Of a DNA stretch of 64,000 nt, positions 20,359 through 30,387 are shown in pieces. A model generated the notes under the pieces. That model saw only the letters and a program-made list of their open reading frames with translations, searched no databases and had not been told where the DNA came from. The position numbers were made by a program, and so were the translations under genes. The first letter of the stretch is position 1. Each line of letters opens with the position of its first letter. The DNA is from a cyanobacterium endosymbiont of Rhopalodia gibberula (GTDB lineage: Bacteria > Cyanobacteriota > Cyanobacteriia > Cyanobacteriales > Microcystaceae): positions 992,001 to 1,056,000 of the forward strand of contig NZ_AP018341.1 of NCBI RefSeq assembly GCF_003574135.1. The letters run 5' to 3'.

Positions 20359-22131
20359 TTAAGACATTGCAGATGCAGTTGAACGACGACGACGATAGGT
20401 TTTCGTTACTGGACGTTCTCCAGGTTCGGGTTCTTCAGGAGTTTGAAGAAGGAACAGCACCATCGGCTGAGTTCGTAGTTCGCGCCTGACTAACCGTTGT
20501 AACATGGTTTCGATTTCCTCTTGGAGAAATTTCCAATTAACCTCAATCCCACTACGATTATTATCGTGGGAAAATTCATCCCAGCGTTCAGTTAAAATTC
20601 GTTCAATAGCACGAATGATCAACTGTTCTAATAACGATCGCTCTACTTTTGTCACCACACCCCGCAGATGCACTTCCGGTTTCGCCATCAGTTTGCCCTG
20701 CCAATTAATAGCAGTGGCTACTGTAACCACCCCTTCCTCAGCTAACTGTTGGCGATCATGCATAACATGATCATGCACCACGCCAGCCTGATCTACTAAC
20801 TCAATTCCAGAGGGAACTTGACCAAGAACATCTATATTATCCGGAGAAACTTCAACAATATCTCCGTTCTTTACAATCACCATGTTTTCCGTAGGTACAC
20901 CCATGCTGTGGGCAGTCTGAGCGTGTTTAAGCAACATTCGGTGTTCCCCGTGAACCGGAATAAAGAATTTTGGACGAGTCAAAGCCAGCATTAATTTATG
21001 CTCTTCTTGGCAACCATGACCTGATACATGAATTCCTTGATGACGACCATAAATGACCTCAGCCCCCTGCATCATTAAGCGATCAATGGTATTCACCACC
21101 GCAATGGTATTCCCTGGAATGGGGTTAGCAGAGAAGACAATCGTATCTCCTTTTTGAACTCTGATGTGGGGATGTTGTCCTTTAGAAATACGCGTTAACG
21201 CTGCTAAGGGTTCTCCTTGAGAGCCTGTGGTTAGGATTAATACTTTTTCATCAGATAAATTCCTCATTGCTTTGAGGGACACAAAAACGTCATCAGGACA
21301 TTTAATGTAGCCTAATTCCCGCGCGTGGGCGATGACATTAAGCATCGAACGTCCTACAACCGCCACTTTTCGTTTGTGCTTTTGGGCTAGTTGCAAAATA
21401 ATATTGACTCGATGTACCGAAGAAGCAAAAGTCGTAATCAACAACCGTCCAGGGGCTTGACTTATAATGCGATCAAGGTTGGGATAAACTGATCTTTCCG
21501 AAGGGGTTATCCCTAGAACTTCAGCGTTGGTAGAGTCACTTAGCAGACATAAAACACCTTTCTCTCCATGTTCAGCAAGTCTTTGTAGATCAAAGTGCTG
21601 GCCATCAACGGGAGTATAATCAACCTTAAAGTCTCCTGTATGAATAACCACTCCTAACGGTGTGTGAATGGCTATGGTGAAACTGTCGGTAATGGAATGG
21701 GTATTACGAATGAATTCTACCAAAAAAGAATCACTGATCCGTACCATATCTCTGGGTTCAGCTGTCTTTAGAGTTGTGCGATCGCTGACTCCGGCCTCTT
21801 CCAACTTATCACGCAATAGGGCAATCGCTAGTTTTGGTCCATAAATTACCGGAATATCAAATTGTTTTAGATGATAGGGAATGCCCCCAATATGGTCTTC
21901 ATGACCATGGGTTGCAATCATTCCCCTAATCTTAGTGCGATTTTCTCGCAAATAGGTCATGTCGGGGAGAACAATATTCACCCCGTGCATTCCGTCAGTC
22001 GGAAAAGCAATTCCCGCATCTATCAGCAAGATCTCATCCCCATACTCAAAAATACAAGTATTCTTGCCGATCTCGTGTAATCCCCCTAAAGGAATAATTT
22101 TTAACGTTGGTTTTGTCAGTTTTTGACTCAT
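20359..22131 (-). CDS. rnj: Ribonuclease J
   Basis: A metallo-beta-lactamase fold RNase with 5' exonuclease and endonuclease activity in mRNA turnover and rRNA maturation. About 590 aa. The zinc motif is THGHEDHIGGIPY near residue 75. The beta-CASP domain has LLSDSTNAE and TTGSQGEPLAAL, and later PVHGEHRML. A C-terminal domain and a basic tail (KTYRRRRST) end it. I prefer ATG 22131 (MSQKLTKPT), preceded by AAGGAGG although only three bases away. ATG 22146 would add MKRRP but has no ribosome site. It lies downstream of dapA and asd on the same strand. Confidence 0.93.
   Translation of the reverse strand: MSQKLTKPTLKIIPLGGLHEIGKNTCIFEYGDEILLIDAGIAFPTDGMHGVNIVLPDMTYLRENRTKIRGMIATHGHEDHIGGIPYHLKQFDIPVIYGPKLAIALLRDKLEEAGVSDRTTLKTAEPRDMVRISDSFLVEFIRNTHSITDSFTIAIHTPLGVVIHTGDFKVDYTPVDGQHFDLQRLAEHGEKGVLCLLSDSTNAEVLGITPSERSVYPNLDRIISQAPGRLLITTFASSVHRVNIILQLAQKHKRKVAVVGRSMLNVIAHARELGYIKCPDDVFVSLKAMRNLSDEKVLILTTGSQGEPLAALTRISKGQHPHIRVQKGDTIVFSANPIPGNTIAVVNTIDRLMMQGAEVIYGRHQGIHVSGHGCQEEHKLMLALTRPKFFIPVHGEHRMLLKHAQTAHSMGVPTENMVIVKNGDIVEVSPDNIDVLGQVPSGIELVDQAGVVHDHVMHDRQQLAEEGVVTVATAINWQGKLMAKPEVHLRGVVTKVERSLLEQLIIRAIERILTERWDEFSHDNNRSGIEVNWKFLQEEIETMLQRLVRRELRTQPMVLFLLQTPEEPEPGERPVTKTYRRRRSTASAMS
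21778..21785. repeat. HIP1 octamer GCGATCGC in rnj
   Basis: Contains CGATCG, the presumed target of the C5-methylase encoded at 36757-38055. Confidence 0.8.
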
Positions 22132-22308
22132 TGGCCTCCTTTTCATTCAGCTACTTTGATTGTCAACGGGTTAGTTATCCAAAAATATAATCTTTCAGAA
22201 AAATTTATCTAGTCTTCTTCCTAGAATTAGCTTAAGTAAATTTTACAATTGCCGTTTATTTAACTTCAATTGATCTTAGCCTATTTATTCCATCATAAAG
22301 CCTAATTC

Positions 22309-23199
22309 TTAAACAAGAGATAGGTGTCGTAAAACTGATTCTAATTCTTGTTTTAAGTCAGGAGATAGTTCCACTAGAGGAGGTCTTAGTCCTCCTACTT
22401 CCCACCCTTTTAAATTGAGTGCGGCCTTGATTGGAATAGGGTTAGTTGTGCAAAATAGTGCTTTGAATAAGGGAAAAAGCTTTAAATTAATGTCTCTTGC
22501 AACCGTGGCTTTTCCTGTTTCAAATGCTTGAACCATTTCTTGTATCTGTTGCCCTACTAGATGACTAGCCACGCTGACCACTCCTATTCCACCAACGGTC
22601 AACAAAGGTAGGGTCATAAAGTCATCTCCTGCATAAATCGCAAAAGATTCAGGGGTTAAACGACGAATTTGACAAGCTTGCTCTAAGTTTCCAGCAGCTT
22701 CTTTAATGGCAACAATATTTTCAATTTCTGCTAATTTAGCGACTGTTTCCGGTAAAAGATTTTGTCCAGTACGCCCCGGCACGTTGTACAACATAATGGG
22801 TAAATTAGGGGACTTTTGAGCAATTTCTTTAAAGTGTTGATACAGTCCCTCTTGAGGGGGTTTATTGTAATAGGGAACCACTTGCAATGATCCGTCTAAA
22901 CCTAATTTAGATGCCTTTTCTGTCGCTTCTACCCCTTCTCTTGTGGCGTTAGAACCTGTCCCCGCAATAATTTTTCCTCGATCACCAACGGCTTTTTTAA
23001 CTACCTGAAACAACTTATATTCTTCAGACCAACTTAAGGTAGGAGATTCCCCCGTTGTGCCGCAAATTACTAAGCCGTCGCTACCATTTTCCACTAAATA
23101 GTTAGCTAGTTCCTCGGCTACTGTGTAATTTACTTGACCATTTTTATTGAAGGGAGTCACCATGGCGGTGATTACTCGTCCAAAACTGCGATCACTCAT
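22309..23199 (-). CDS. dapA: 4-Hydroxy-tetrahydrodipicolinate synthase
   Basis: Condenses pyruvate with aspartate semialdehyde in the first dedicated step to diaminopimelate and lysine. 296 aa, normal length, TIM barrel. [10 protein letters not shown] near residue 44 is the conserved pyruvate-binding loop. YNVPGRTG carries the catalytic Tyr, and AIKEAAGNL contains the Schiff-base Lys. The end of asd lies 58 bp upstream and its product is this enzyme's substrate. DAP is needed for peptidoglycan, in keeping with retained wall hydrolase genes. Confidence 0.95.
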   Translation of the reverse strand: MSDRSFGRVITAMVTPFNKNGQVNYTVAEELANYLVENGSDGLVICGTTGESPTLSWSEEYKLFQVVKKAVGDRGKIIAGTGSNATREGVEATEKASKLGLDGSLQVVPYYNKPPQEGLYQHFKEIAQKSPNLPIMLYNVPGRTGQNLLPETVAKLAEIENIVAIKEAAGNLEQACQIRRLTPESFAIYAGDDFMTLPLLTVGGIGVVSVASHLVGQQIQEMVQAFETGKATVARDINLKLFPLFKALFCTTNPIPIKAALNLKGWEVGGLRPPLVELSPDLKQELESVLRHLSLV

Positions 23200-23257
23200 T
23201 CTTTCGTTTACTTTTTCAAAGTTAGTGGTTAATTTTTATTCTAAAAGCTTTTATTTA

Positions 23258-24304
23258 TTAGCTGGGTGCAACCATTGAGGCAGAAGATTTCAGCCATTTT
23301 TTTTTGATTAATAACTCCGCAATCTGCACTGCATTTAGGGCGGCTCCTTTGCGAATTTGATCTCCACAGATCCATAATTCTAAGCCATTAGGGTGAGAAA
23401 TATCCTGACGAATTCGCCCTACCAACACCTCGTCTCGGCCTGAAGCGTCCATGGGCATAGGGAAGTAATTTCTCGGCCAATCTTCAACTAGTTTAAGTCC
23501 TGGGGAATTTGCTATAATCGCCCTAGCATCGGTCACAGAAAATTGAGCAGAGAATTCTAAGTTAACAGCTTCTGAGTGAGCACGTAGTACGGGCACCCGT
23601 ACGCAGGTGGCCGTCACTCTTAAATCGGGCTCGTTAAAGATCTTGCGGGTTTCATTGACCATTTTCATCTCTTCGGTACAATATCCTTCGCGGTTGAGAG
23701 GAGAATTGTGGGGAAATAGATTAAAAGCTAAGGGATAGGGAAATATTTCTGTTTGAGGAGGTTGACCGTTTAAAATAGCCTGAGACTGGACTTTCACTTC
23801 TTCCATCGCTCTGGCCCCTGCACCACTTGCTGATTGATATGTGGAGACAACAATCCTCCTAATAGGTTGAACTCGATGGAGAGGGTAAATCGCGATCCCC
23901 ATCAGAATTGTTGTGCAGTTGGGATTGGCAATGATTCCTCGGTGGTACTTAGCCGTTTCAGGATTTATCTCGGGAACAATCAGAGGAATCTCTGGCTCCA
24001 TACGAAAAGCGCTGGAATTATCTACCATTACCGCTCCCGATTCTACGATATTTTTTGCCCAGGTTTTAGAAGTTATTCCTCCCGCTGAGGCTAATACTAA
24101 ATCAATATCCTTAAAAGAATTTTCTGTGACTGCTTCGACCAGCAGTGTTTCTCCTTTAAAAGTTAAGGAACTTCCCACAGAGCGTTCAGAAGCCAAGAGT
24201 TTAAGACTAGCGACAGGAAAGTCACGTTGTTCTAATAAGTCAAGCAACTCGGTGCCAACGGCCCCCGTTGCCCCCAGAATAGCTACCCTAACTGGTTTAG
24301 ACAA
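23258..24304 (-). CDS. asd: Aspartate-semialdehyde dehydrogenase
   Basis: Reduces aspartyl phosphate to aspartate semialdehyde with NADPH, feeding lysine/DAP, threonine and methionine. 348 aa. The N-terminal NADP motif is ILGATGAVGTELLDLL. The catalytic cysteine is in NPNCTTILMG near residue 131. The substrate-binding Arg and His lie in the segment VRVPVLRAHSEAVN. First gene of the asd-dapA-rnj strand and divergent from tig. Confidence 0.95.
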   Translation of the reverse strand: MSKPVRVAILGATGAVGTELLDLLEQRDFPVASLKLLASERSVGSSLTFKGETLLVEAVTENSFKDIDLVLASAGGITSKTWAKNIVESGAVMVDNSSAFRMEPEIPLIVPEINPETAKYHRGIIANPNCTTILMGIAIYPLHRVQPIRRIVVSTYQSASGAGARAMEEVKVQSQAILNGQPPQTEIFPYPLAFNLFPHNSPLNREGYCTEEMKMVNETRKIFNEPDLRVTATCVRVPVLRAHSEAVNLEFSAQFSVTDARAIIANSPGLKLVEDWPRNYFPMPMDASGRDEVLVGRIRQDISHPNGLELWICGDQIRKGAALNAVQIAELLIKKKWLKSSASMVAPS

Positions 24305-24764
24305 TGAATACTACCTCCTAGCAGATCGGTTAAAATCATAGACTGCCGTCGATTAATTTTCTGTTCTGAAGTTAAGAAAATTTTGACTTATTAAGACTTA
24401 TAAGAGTTAGATTATTAACACTTGATAAGAACTTACACAGAGAAAAATATGTTTTAGTTTTGTTTATAATATCCCTATGTATTGAGACTATGCCAGCTTG
24501 ATTTAGCGGAAAGGCTTATCTTGATTCGGTCTAAAGGTGTTGTAAATGATCTAGTTTATCCTATCATAATAGAATGATGCGACAATGCACTATTATCAAT
24601 AGGGGCAGATCCCGGCAAACCCTGTCAACCGACAAAAAGCTAAGGGATTAATGATTGATCCTTAATGTTTTTAGGATATCACGAGCTGCGTGCCCTTGAA
24701 TCATTAAGTTTAATTTAGACTTGTATCACTGTAGTTTAATGTAATTGTTTGAGATAAAACGTCG
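24305..24764. other. Divergent asd/tig intergenic with possible structured leader
   Basis: 460 bp between two divergent genes, less AT-rich than other gaps. A TATAAT at 24465-24470 is a candidate -10 box for tig. The stretch 24599-24680 includes GGGGCAGATCCCGGCAAACC, then GACAAAAAGCTAAGGG and a short imperfect hairpin around 24648-24667. It looks like folded RNA but I match it to no known riboswitch or sRNA. Confidence 0.4.
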
Positions 24765-26159
24765 ATGAAAGTAACTCAGGAAAGACTCCCTGACAGTCAG
24801 ATTGGCTTAGAAATTAAAATTCCGGCTGAAACCTTAGAGAAAGCCTACGAAAAAAAGGTCAATACCTTGGCGCGTACTGCCAATATCCCTGGGTTTCGTA
24901 AAGGAAAAGTTCCCCGCAAAATCTTGCTTCAACGCCTAGGAACTAAATATGTTAAGGCTGCGACTCTCGAAGAATTGATTCAAGAAAGTGTAGAAAAAGC
25001 TATCAAGCAAGAAGAGCTAGAATCGTTGGGTAATTATCGGCTATGCTCTGATTTTGAAGAATTGCTTGGTAAATTTAGTCTAGGACAGCCTCTAACTTTC
25101 TCTGCCGTTGTAGATGTTCCCCCCAGCGTAGAACTGGGAGATTATAAAACCTTGAGTGTGAAAGCTGAAGAAACCATCTATGATCCTAAACAGGTGGAAA
25201 TCTGGTTAGAAGAACGGCGAGAACAACAAGCTGCCCTAATTCCCGTCGAAGATCGTTCCGCCCAAATGGGAGATGTGGCCATTATCGATTATGTTGCATA
25301 TTTTGTACCAGAAGATGGGCAAGAAGTTGCTGGTAAAGCAATTTCAGGGGTGCAAGGGACAGATTTTCGTGTGGATCTAGCCGAAGGACGTTTCATTGAA
25401 GGCATGGTAGAAGGAATAGTTGGAATGAAACCTGAAGAGACCAAAGAACTTAAGGTGACGTTTCCTGAAGACTATCCCAGAGAAGATTTAGCCGGACGAC
25501 CATCGATTTTTAGCATTACTCTCAAAGAACTCAAAGAAAAAGAATTTCTTGAATTTAATGACGATTTAGCCGGAGAAATCAGCGAATTTGAGACAATAGC
25601 CGAGTTAAGGGAATCCCTAGAAAAACGTTTTATACAAGAAGCCGAAGAAGCAACTAAGAAAAGCATTCATGATAGCATTATTGCTCAGCTAATGACAATC
25701 TGCACAGTTGATATTCCCGAGACTCTGGTTCAAAACGAAGTAACTCAAGTTTTGACTCAAACAGCCATGCAGATGGAACAAATGGGTATGGAGATTGGCC
25801 GACTGTTTACTCAAGAAAATCTTCCAAAACTGCGGGAAAATGCTCGTCCAGAAGCAATAGAAAGGTTAAAGCAATCCTTAATTCTTAAGGAATTAGCTAA
25901 AGTTGAAGGCATCGAAATTAAACAAGCCATTTTTGACGAAAAAGTTAACAAGATTAAAGAACAACTTTCAGACCGGGAGGTAGATCTCGATAGATTAAAC
26001 CAGATGGTCACAGACGAACTTTTAATAGAAGCGACTCTCGACTGGCTACAAGGGCAAGCTACCATAGAACTAGTTCCTGCAGGAACCTTAAAGAAAAAAG
26101 AAGCTGAACAATCTTCAGCCGATTCTGGGCAACCATTGACAGCTACGGCAGAAAGATAA
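24765..26159 (+). CDS. tig: Trigger factor
   Basis: A ribosome-associated chaperone and peptidyl-prolyl isomerase that meets nascent chains at the exit tunnel. 464 aa. The ribosome-binding signature GFRKGKVPRK is near residue 45. The FKBP-type domain spans about residues 155-240. A helical C-terminal chaperone domain ends in a polar tail. The start MKVTQERLPDSQ fits cyanobacterial Tig. First of tig-clpP-clpX, the classic bacterial gene order linking folding and proteolysis. Confidence 0.95.
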   Translation: MKVTQERLPDSQIGLEIKIPAETLEKAYEKKVNTLARTANIPGFRKGKVPRKILLQRLGTKYVKAATLEELIQESVEKAIKQEELESLGNYRLCSDFEELLGKFSLGQPLTFSAVVDVPPSVELGDYKTLSVKAEETIYDPKQVEIWLEERREQQAALIPVEDRSAQMGDVAIIDYVAYFVPEDGQEVAGKAISGVQGTDFRVDLAEGRFIEGMVEGIVGMKPEETKELKVTFPEDYPREDLAGRPSIFSITLKELKEKEFLEFNDDLAGEISEFETIAELRESLEKRFIQEAEEATKKSIHDSIIAQLMTICTVDIPETLVQNEVTQVLTQTAMQMEQMGMEIGRLFTQENLPKLRENARPEAIERLKQSLILKELAKVEGIEIKQAIFDEKVNKIKEQLSDREVDLDRLNQMVTDELLIEATLDWLQGQATIELVPAGTLKKKEAEQSSADSGQPLTATAER

Positions 26160-26174
26160 ACCTCTCTTCAGTTG

Positions 26175-26237
26175 TGTCAACATTATGCCTTGGTTAATCT
26201 GATTCACTTTTTTCACACTTGAGGCATAATGTTGACA
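26175..26237. repeat. 16-bp perfect inverted repeat between tig and clpP
   Basis: TGTCAACATTATGCCT (26175-26190) matches AGGCATAATGTTGACA (26222-26237) across a 31-nt loop containing TTTTTT. It could act as an attenuator or RNA-processing hairpin between tig and clpP. Confidence 0.75.
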
Positions 26238-26355
26238 GAGGGTATCAGTTCGCTGATCCGGTTCAGGTGGACTAAAAATAAAGAATGTACAACTAAGCCT
26301 ATTAGGAAATGAGCCATTATTCAAAATCTTTCCCTTGACAGTTTAATTAAAGGCT

Positions 26356-27036
26356 ATGAATAAATTGCGATTACTAGACTATTCCATCACCAACCAGCGT
26401 CCTTCAGAAATCTATTCCATGAGTCAAAATATCGTTCCCATGGTAATAGAACAATCTGGAGTAGGGGAAAGAGCCTTTGATATTTATTCGAGATTATTGC
26501 GAGAGCGTATCGTTTTTCTGGGAACCCCTGTTGACGATCAAGTCGCAGACTCAATTGTCGCACAACTACTTTTCCTCGACGCTGAAGACCCAGAAAAAGA
26601 TATTCAGCTTTACATTAATTCCCCCGGAGGGTCTGTTTATGCTGGCCTAGCTATTTATGATACCATGCAGCAAATTCGTCCCGATATAGTCACCATTTGT
26701 TTTGGGTTGGCTGCTAGCATGGGAGCGTTTCTTCTATGTGGAGGAGCTCAAGGTAAGCGGATGTCTTTACCTAGTTCTCGCATGATGATTCACCAACCTT
26801 TAGGAGGAGCTCAAGGGCAAGCCGTGGAGATTGAAATTCAAGCCAAAGAAATTCTCTATATCAAACGGCGGTTGAATGAAATGCTGGCCTATCATACCGG
26901 TAAACCCATCGATGCCATTGCAGCTGATACAGAACGAGACTTCTTTCTGTCGGCGCAAGAGGCAAAAGAATACGGTTTAATCGACAAAGTGATTTCTCGG
27001 CAAGATCTGTCTGACTCCACCATTCCCGTTACCTAA
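26356..27036 (+). CDS. clpP: ATP-dependent Clp protease proteolytic subunit
   Basis: A serine peptidase forming the heptameric barrel that works with ClpX or ClpC. 226 aa from ATG 26356; an internal ATG (MSQNIVPMV, 26419) would give 205 aa, nearer the mature enzyme, so the first 21 residues may be a propeptide or untranslated. The catalytic Ser is in [13 protein letters not shown], the His in MMIHQPLGG, and an Asp lies further on. [16 protein letters not shown] is the conserved handle region. clpX begins 22 bp downstream on the same strand. Confidence 0.94.
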   Translation: MNKLRLLDYSITNQRPSEIYSMSQNIVPMVIEQSGVGERAFDIYSRLLRERIVFLGTPVDDQVADSIVAQLLFLDAEDPEKDIQLYINSPGGSVYAGLAIYDTMQQIRPDIVTICFGLAASMGAFLLCGGAQGKRMSLPSSRMMIHQPLGGAQGQAVEIEIQAKEILYIKRRLNEMLAYHTGKPIDAIAADTERDFFLSAQEAKEYGLIDKVISRQDLSDSTIPVT

Positions 27037-27057
27037 CTCAACTAACTCCAAGAGCTT

Positions 27058-28401
27058 ATGTCTAAATACGACTCCCACCTAAAATGTTCATTTTGCGGCA
27101 AATCCCAGGAACAAGTGCGAAAATTGATCGCCGGTCCAGGAGTCTACATCTGCGATGAATGTGTTGAGCTATGCAACGAGATTTTAGATGAGGAATTGAT
27201 GGATACTCCGGCAACGGCAGTGTCCGCAGGTTCCTCAAGAACTGAAGAGTCCCAACCTAAACGTCGTTCAAGTCGCGAACATCTTTCCCTAAATCAGATC
27301 CCCAAACCTAGAGAAATTAAAAACTATCTCGATGAGTACGTTATTGGACAAGATGAAGCTAAAAAAGTTCTCTCCGTAGCAGTTTATAACCACTACAAGC
27401 GTCTGAGTCTTAGCCCGTCTCCAGAGGGAGATGGTCCAGACGATTTTGTTGAACTGCAAAAATCGAATATTTTGTTAATGGGTCCAACAGGTTCGGGAAA
27501 AACCCTTCTAGCGCAAACCCTGGCCCAGATCCTACAAGTACCCTTTGCCGTTGCTGATGCGACCACTTTGACTGAGGCGGGTTATGTGGGGGAGGATGTA
27601 GAAAACATTCTACTACGGCTGTTACAGGTAGCTGACTTGGATGTCGAAGAAGCCCAACGGGGTATAATTTATATAGACGAAATTGATAAAATTGCTCGTA
27701 AGAGTGAAAATCCTTCTATCACCCGTGATGTTTCTGGGGAAGGCGTCCAACAAGCCTTACTTAAAATGTTGGAAGGAACAGTAGCCAATGTTCCTCCCCA
27801 GGGCGGAAGAAAACACCCTTACCAAGACTGCATTCAAATTGACACCAGTAACATTCTCTTTATTTGTGGTGGAGCTTTTGTCGGTTTAGATAAAGTGATT
27901 GAACAACGACGGGGTAAAAAATCCATAGGCTTTATTCGCCCTGGAGATGGTAGTCAAGCTAAAGACAGGCGGGCAGCTGACTTAATGCAACAAACAGAAC
28001 CAGACGATTTAGTTAAATTTGGCATGATCCCTGAATTTGTGGGACGAATTCCGGTAATGGCTGCCTTAGATCCCCTAGATGAAGATGCTCTTATTGCCAT
28101 TCTAACTCAACCCCGCAACGCCTTGGTAAAACAGTATCAAAAACTTTTGAAGATGGACAATGTTCAGTTAGAGTTTAATAAAGAAGCAGTGCGGGCGATC
28201 GCGAAAGAAGCCCATCGTCGCAAAACAGGAGCAAGAGCATTGCGGGGAATTGTTGAAGAATTGATGTTGGAGGTGATGTATGAATTGCCTTCCCGTAAGG
28301 ATGTTAAGCGGTGTATGATTACTGAAGAAATGGTCGAAAACCGTTCAACGGCTGACCTGTTAGTCCATCCATCATCTTTACCGACTCCAGAGTCTGCTTA
28401 G
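27058..28401 (+). CDS. clpX: Clp protease ATPase subunit ClpX
   Basis: An AAA+ unfoldase that selects and feeds substrates to ClpP. 447 aa. The N-terminal C4 zinc-binding domain has CSFCGKSQ and CDECVELC. The Walker A motif is [12 protein letters not shown], the Walker B motif [13 protein letters not shown], and sensor and pore-loop segments ([17 protein letters not shown]) follow. The C-terminal small domain carries [17 protein letters not shown]1 site occurs at 28195. It forms an operon with tig and clpP. Confidence 0.96.
   Translation: MSKYDSHLKCSFCGKSQEQVRKLIAGPGVYICDECVELCNEILDEELMDTPATAVSAGSSRTEESQPKRRSSREHLSLNQIPKPREIKNYLDEYVIGQDEAKKVLSVAVYNHYKRLSLSPSPEGDGPDDFVELQKSNILLMGPTGSGKTLLAQTLAQILQVPFAVADATTLTEAGYVGEDVENILLRLLQVADLDVEEAQRGIIYIDEIDKIARKSENPSITRDVSGEGVQQALLKMLEGTVANVPPQGGRKHPYQDCIQIDTSNILFICGGAFVGLDKVIEQRRGKKSIGFIRPGDGSQAKDRRAADLMQQTEPDDLVKFGMIPEFVGRIPVMAALDPLDEDALIAILTQPRNALVKQYQKLLKMDNVQLEFNKEAVRAIAKEAHRRKTGARALRGIVEELMLEVMYELPSRKDVKRCMITEEMVENRSTADLLVHPSSLPTPESA
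28195..28202. repeat. HIP1 octamer GCGATCGC in clpX
   Basis: Third of four HIP1 copies in the window, all inside intact coding sequence. Confidence 0.8.
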
Positions 28402-28981
28402 AGTTAGTTAAGCGCCATCCACGATTTTAGTAAGCACAACGATTATGGATTGACTAAACTAATTAGAGGTCTCACTAAAGGCATGTAGAGGGCATTTAGG
28501 TGCTTAATTTTGCTAGTGACTTTTTTCTTCTAAGCTTTCCGAGATATGATGAGTCCCCCCTAATAAGGAAATAACAAAGACTGCTAGGACAGTTGGCGTT
28601 CATGGTGTTTGTTGATCGTTACTATGAGCGGGTGCGCCATGAAAGAAAGTCAACCGGGAACAACCCGAAAAAGTCAGTAATAGTTTACATTTATGTCAGG
28701 GTAGGTTTGACTCGATACTAACACAAAAGAGTATAAAAGTTATGTGACATCTATCATTGTCCACATTATGATTTACGAGGGTTCGAGAGGTCTAAACTAT
28801 TCTGTAATCTCGTATGTCTAGATTATGACCTAGAGGAGTATACCCAAGATTTAAACATACTTCTGGCGTTTTGGGAATTGAGAAAAGTTATTTCATTGTA
28901 CTTTTTACAAATTTTGCGGATACATTATTGAATTTTCTTGTTATTTAGTTTTTAAAGGTTTCTATTGCTGATTGATTATTT
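28402..28981. other. Decayed intergenic after clpX
   Basis: 580 bp with no intact gene. A plus-strand reading at about 28600-28720 (VDRYYERVRHERKS and on to VIVYIYVRVGLTRY) is protein-like, but I do not recognise it. Confidence 0.3.
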
Positions 28982-29206
28982 ATGGCAATATTTTTTTATC
29001 GTCCGATTAATCAAGTAGAACAGAGTACTTTTTGGGAAAATTTTATCCTGGCAGATTATTAAACAACATTAGGAACAATTTATATATCTGTTATGCTCCA
29101 ATTTGCAGACAGATCGGTTCCGACATTATTGATTTCAGGAGAAAAAGGTATTATTCTCTCAGCTGAGATGGGGTAAGTGGCAGCGCGGTTGACTCAAAAT
29201 ATTTAA
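28982..29206 (+). pseudogene. Small uncharacterised protein with two in-frame stops
   Basis: From ATG 28982 one frame reads MAIFFYRPINQVEQSTFWEN, then FILADY, a TAA, TTLGTIYISVMLQFADRS, SVPTLLISGEKGIILSAEMG, another TAA and VAARLTQNI before the final TAA. Apart from the two stops, the composition is that of a real 74-residue protein. I do not know the family. It lies 52 bp upstream of the formyl-THF cyclo-ligase gene. Confidence 0.45.
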
Positions 29207-29258
29207 TATGTAAAAGTAAAAACTGCCCTCTGAGCAAAATGTAATCTTTGGGACTAAA

Positions 29259-29831
29259 ATGATCTCTTCTGAGAAAAAAAAGTTACGACGTAAACTCTTA
29301 AAACAACGTCAATCTTTAAATAAAAAAATATGGCAGAAAAAAAGCAATTGTCTCTGTAAAAGGATAAAATCCTTATCTTTATTTCAGGAAGCCAAAACAA
29401 TTCTAGCGTATTTTGCTTTTCGCCAGGAACCTATTCTTAATTCTCTCTTTACAATGGAACACTGTTGGGGGTTTCCTCGTTGTGTCGGTCAATCCTTAAT
29501 TTGGCATTATTGGACTCCTGGAGATGCTCTAAATGAAGGAACTTATGGGATTTTAGAACCCGACTTAAATGCCCCAATTTTAAACTCTTTTGACGTTGAT
29601 TTGATCTTGGTTCCTGCTGTGGCTTGTGATAGTCAAGGGTATCGCTTAGGGTATGGAGGAGGGTTTTATGATCGTTTATTGAATTCTCCTCAATGGCAAC
29701 ATATTCCTACCATAGGAATTATTTTTGATTTTGCCTATGTTAGTCGACTATCAGTTGAGCCTTGGGATCGTAAATTAAAGGCAATTTGCACCGAAACACA
29801 ATACTTAAATTTATCAGAATCAGATAATTGA
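29259..29831 (+). CDS. 5-Formyltetrahydrofolate cyclo-ligase
   Basis: MTHFS converts 5-formyl-THF to 5,10-methenyl-THF with ATP, salvaging folate. 190 aa, the family norm. The basic N-terminus KKKLRRKLLKQRQSL includes the conserved R-x-x-R pattern. FPRCVG and the C-terminal signature GYRLGYGGGFYDRLL identify the family. It stands alone between decayed segments. The 5' third is strongly Lys-rich with AAA codons, showing AT pressure within an intact gene. Confidence 0.92.
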   Translation: MISSEKKKLRRKLLKQRQSLNKKIWQKKSNCLCKRIKSLSLFQEAKTILAYFAFRQEPILNSLFTMEHCWGFPRCVGQSLIWHYWTPGDALNEGTYGILEPDLNAPILNSFDVDLILVPAVACDSQGYRLGYGGGFYDRLLNSPQWQHIPTIGIIFDFAYVSRLSVEPWDRKLKAICTETQYLNLSESDN

Positions 29832-30387
29832 GTATATCTGCTTAGAAATAAATAACTTTATTTATCATTAAAATTTATTGATTTACTTAAAGATTATCTA
29901 ACACTTTCGTTAGTATAAAGTCGCGTGATAATACTCAGTCGGTTGATATTAGGTCCGGTAAAAAGAATTTGTAGAAATAAAATTTATTAGACGAATAATA
30001 AAGCATGATGACCGTATTAGAAGGTGGTGTGACCATAATGGATGGACAGATTTACTTAGAGGAAGATACAATGACCATCAAACATCTCATCTCCTAGCAG
30101 TAATACCTAAACCGATCTCTGTTGATACACTTCTGGTTATCAAAATGACGAAAGGATTGTATTTTAAGGGAAAAGATTGACTAATTGAAGAAATTATTAC
30201 TTAGAGTAATAACAGTCGTTTTTACTTATTTTCTCAAGAGTCCTATACTGATTGTTTCTACTTTAGCCTTCGATGCTGTCACATTGGCTGAATTAAAAGT
30301 TGAAGACATCTAATCTGTATAGAGAAAACTGGATTATCTGCATTATCCAATAATACTGAAATTTAGTTGTTTTAATCAAGAAAAAAT
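29832..30387. other. Decayed intergenic
   Basis: AT-rich; no intact gene. Short plus-strand readings (MMTVLEGGVTIMDGQIYLEE near 30004; FTYFLKSPILIVSTLAF near 30220) end quickly and are not recognised. Confidence 0.3.

Noticed and set aside
24599-24680. SAM or preQ1 riboswitch upstream of tig
   Set aside because: Partial resemblance only (CCCGGCAAACC, A-rich GCTAAGG); required helices and consensus are not met. Kept as an unclassified candidate.
28756-28780. tRNA T-loop-like GGTTCGAG
   Set aside because: No cloverleaf can be built around it; no tRNA gene was recognised anywhere in the window.
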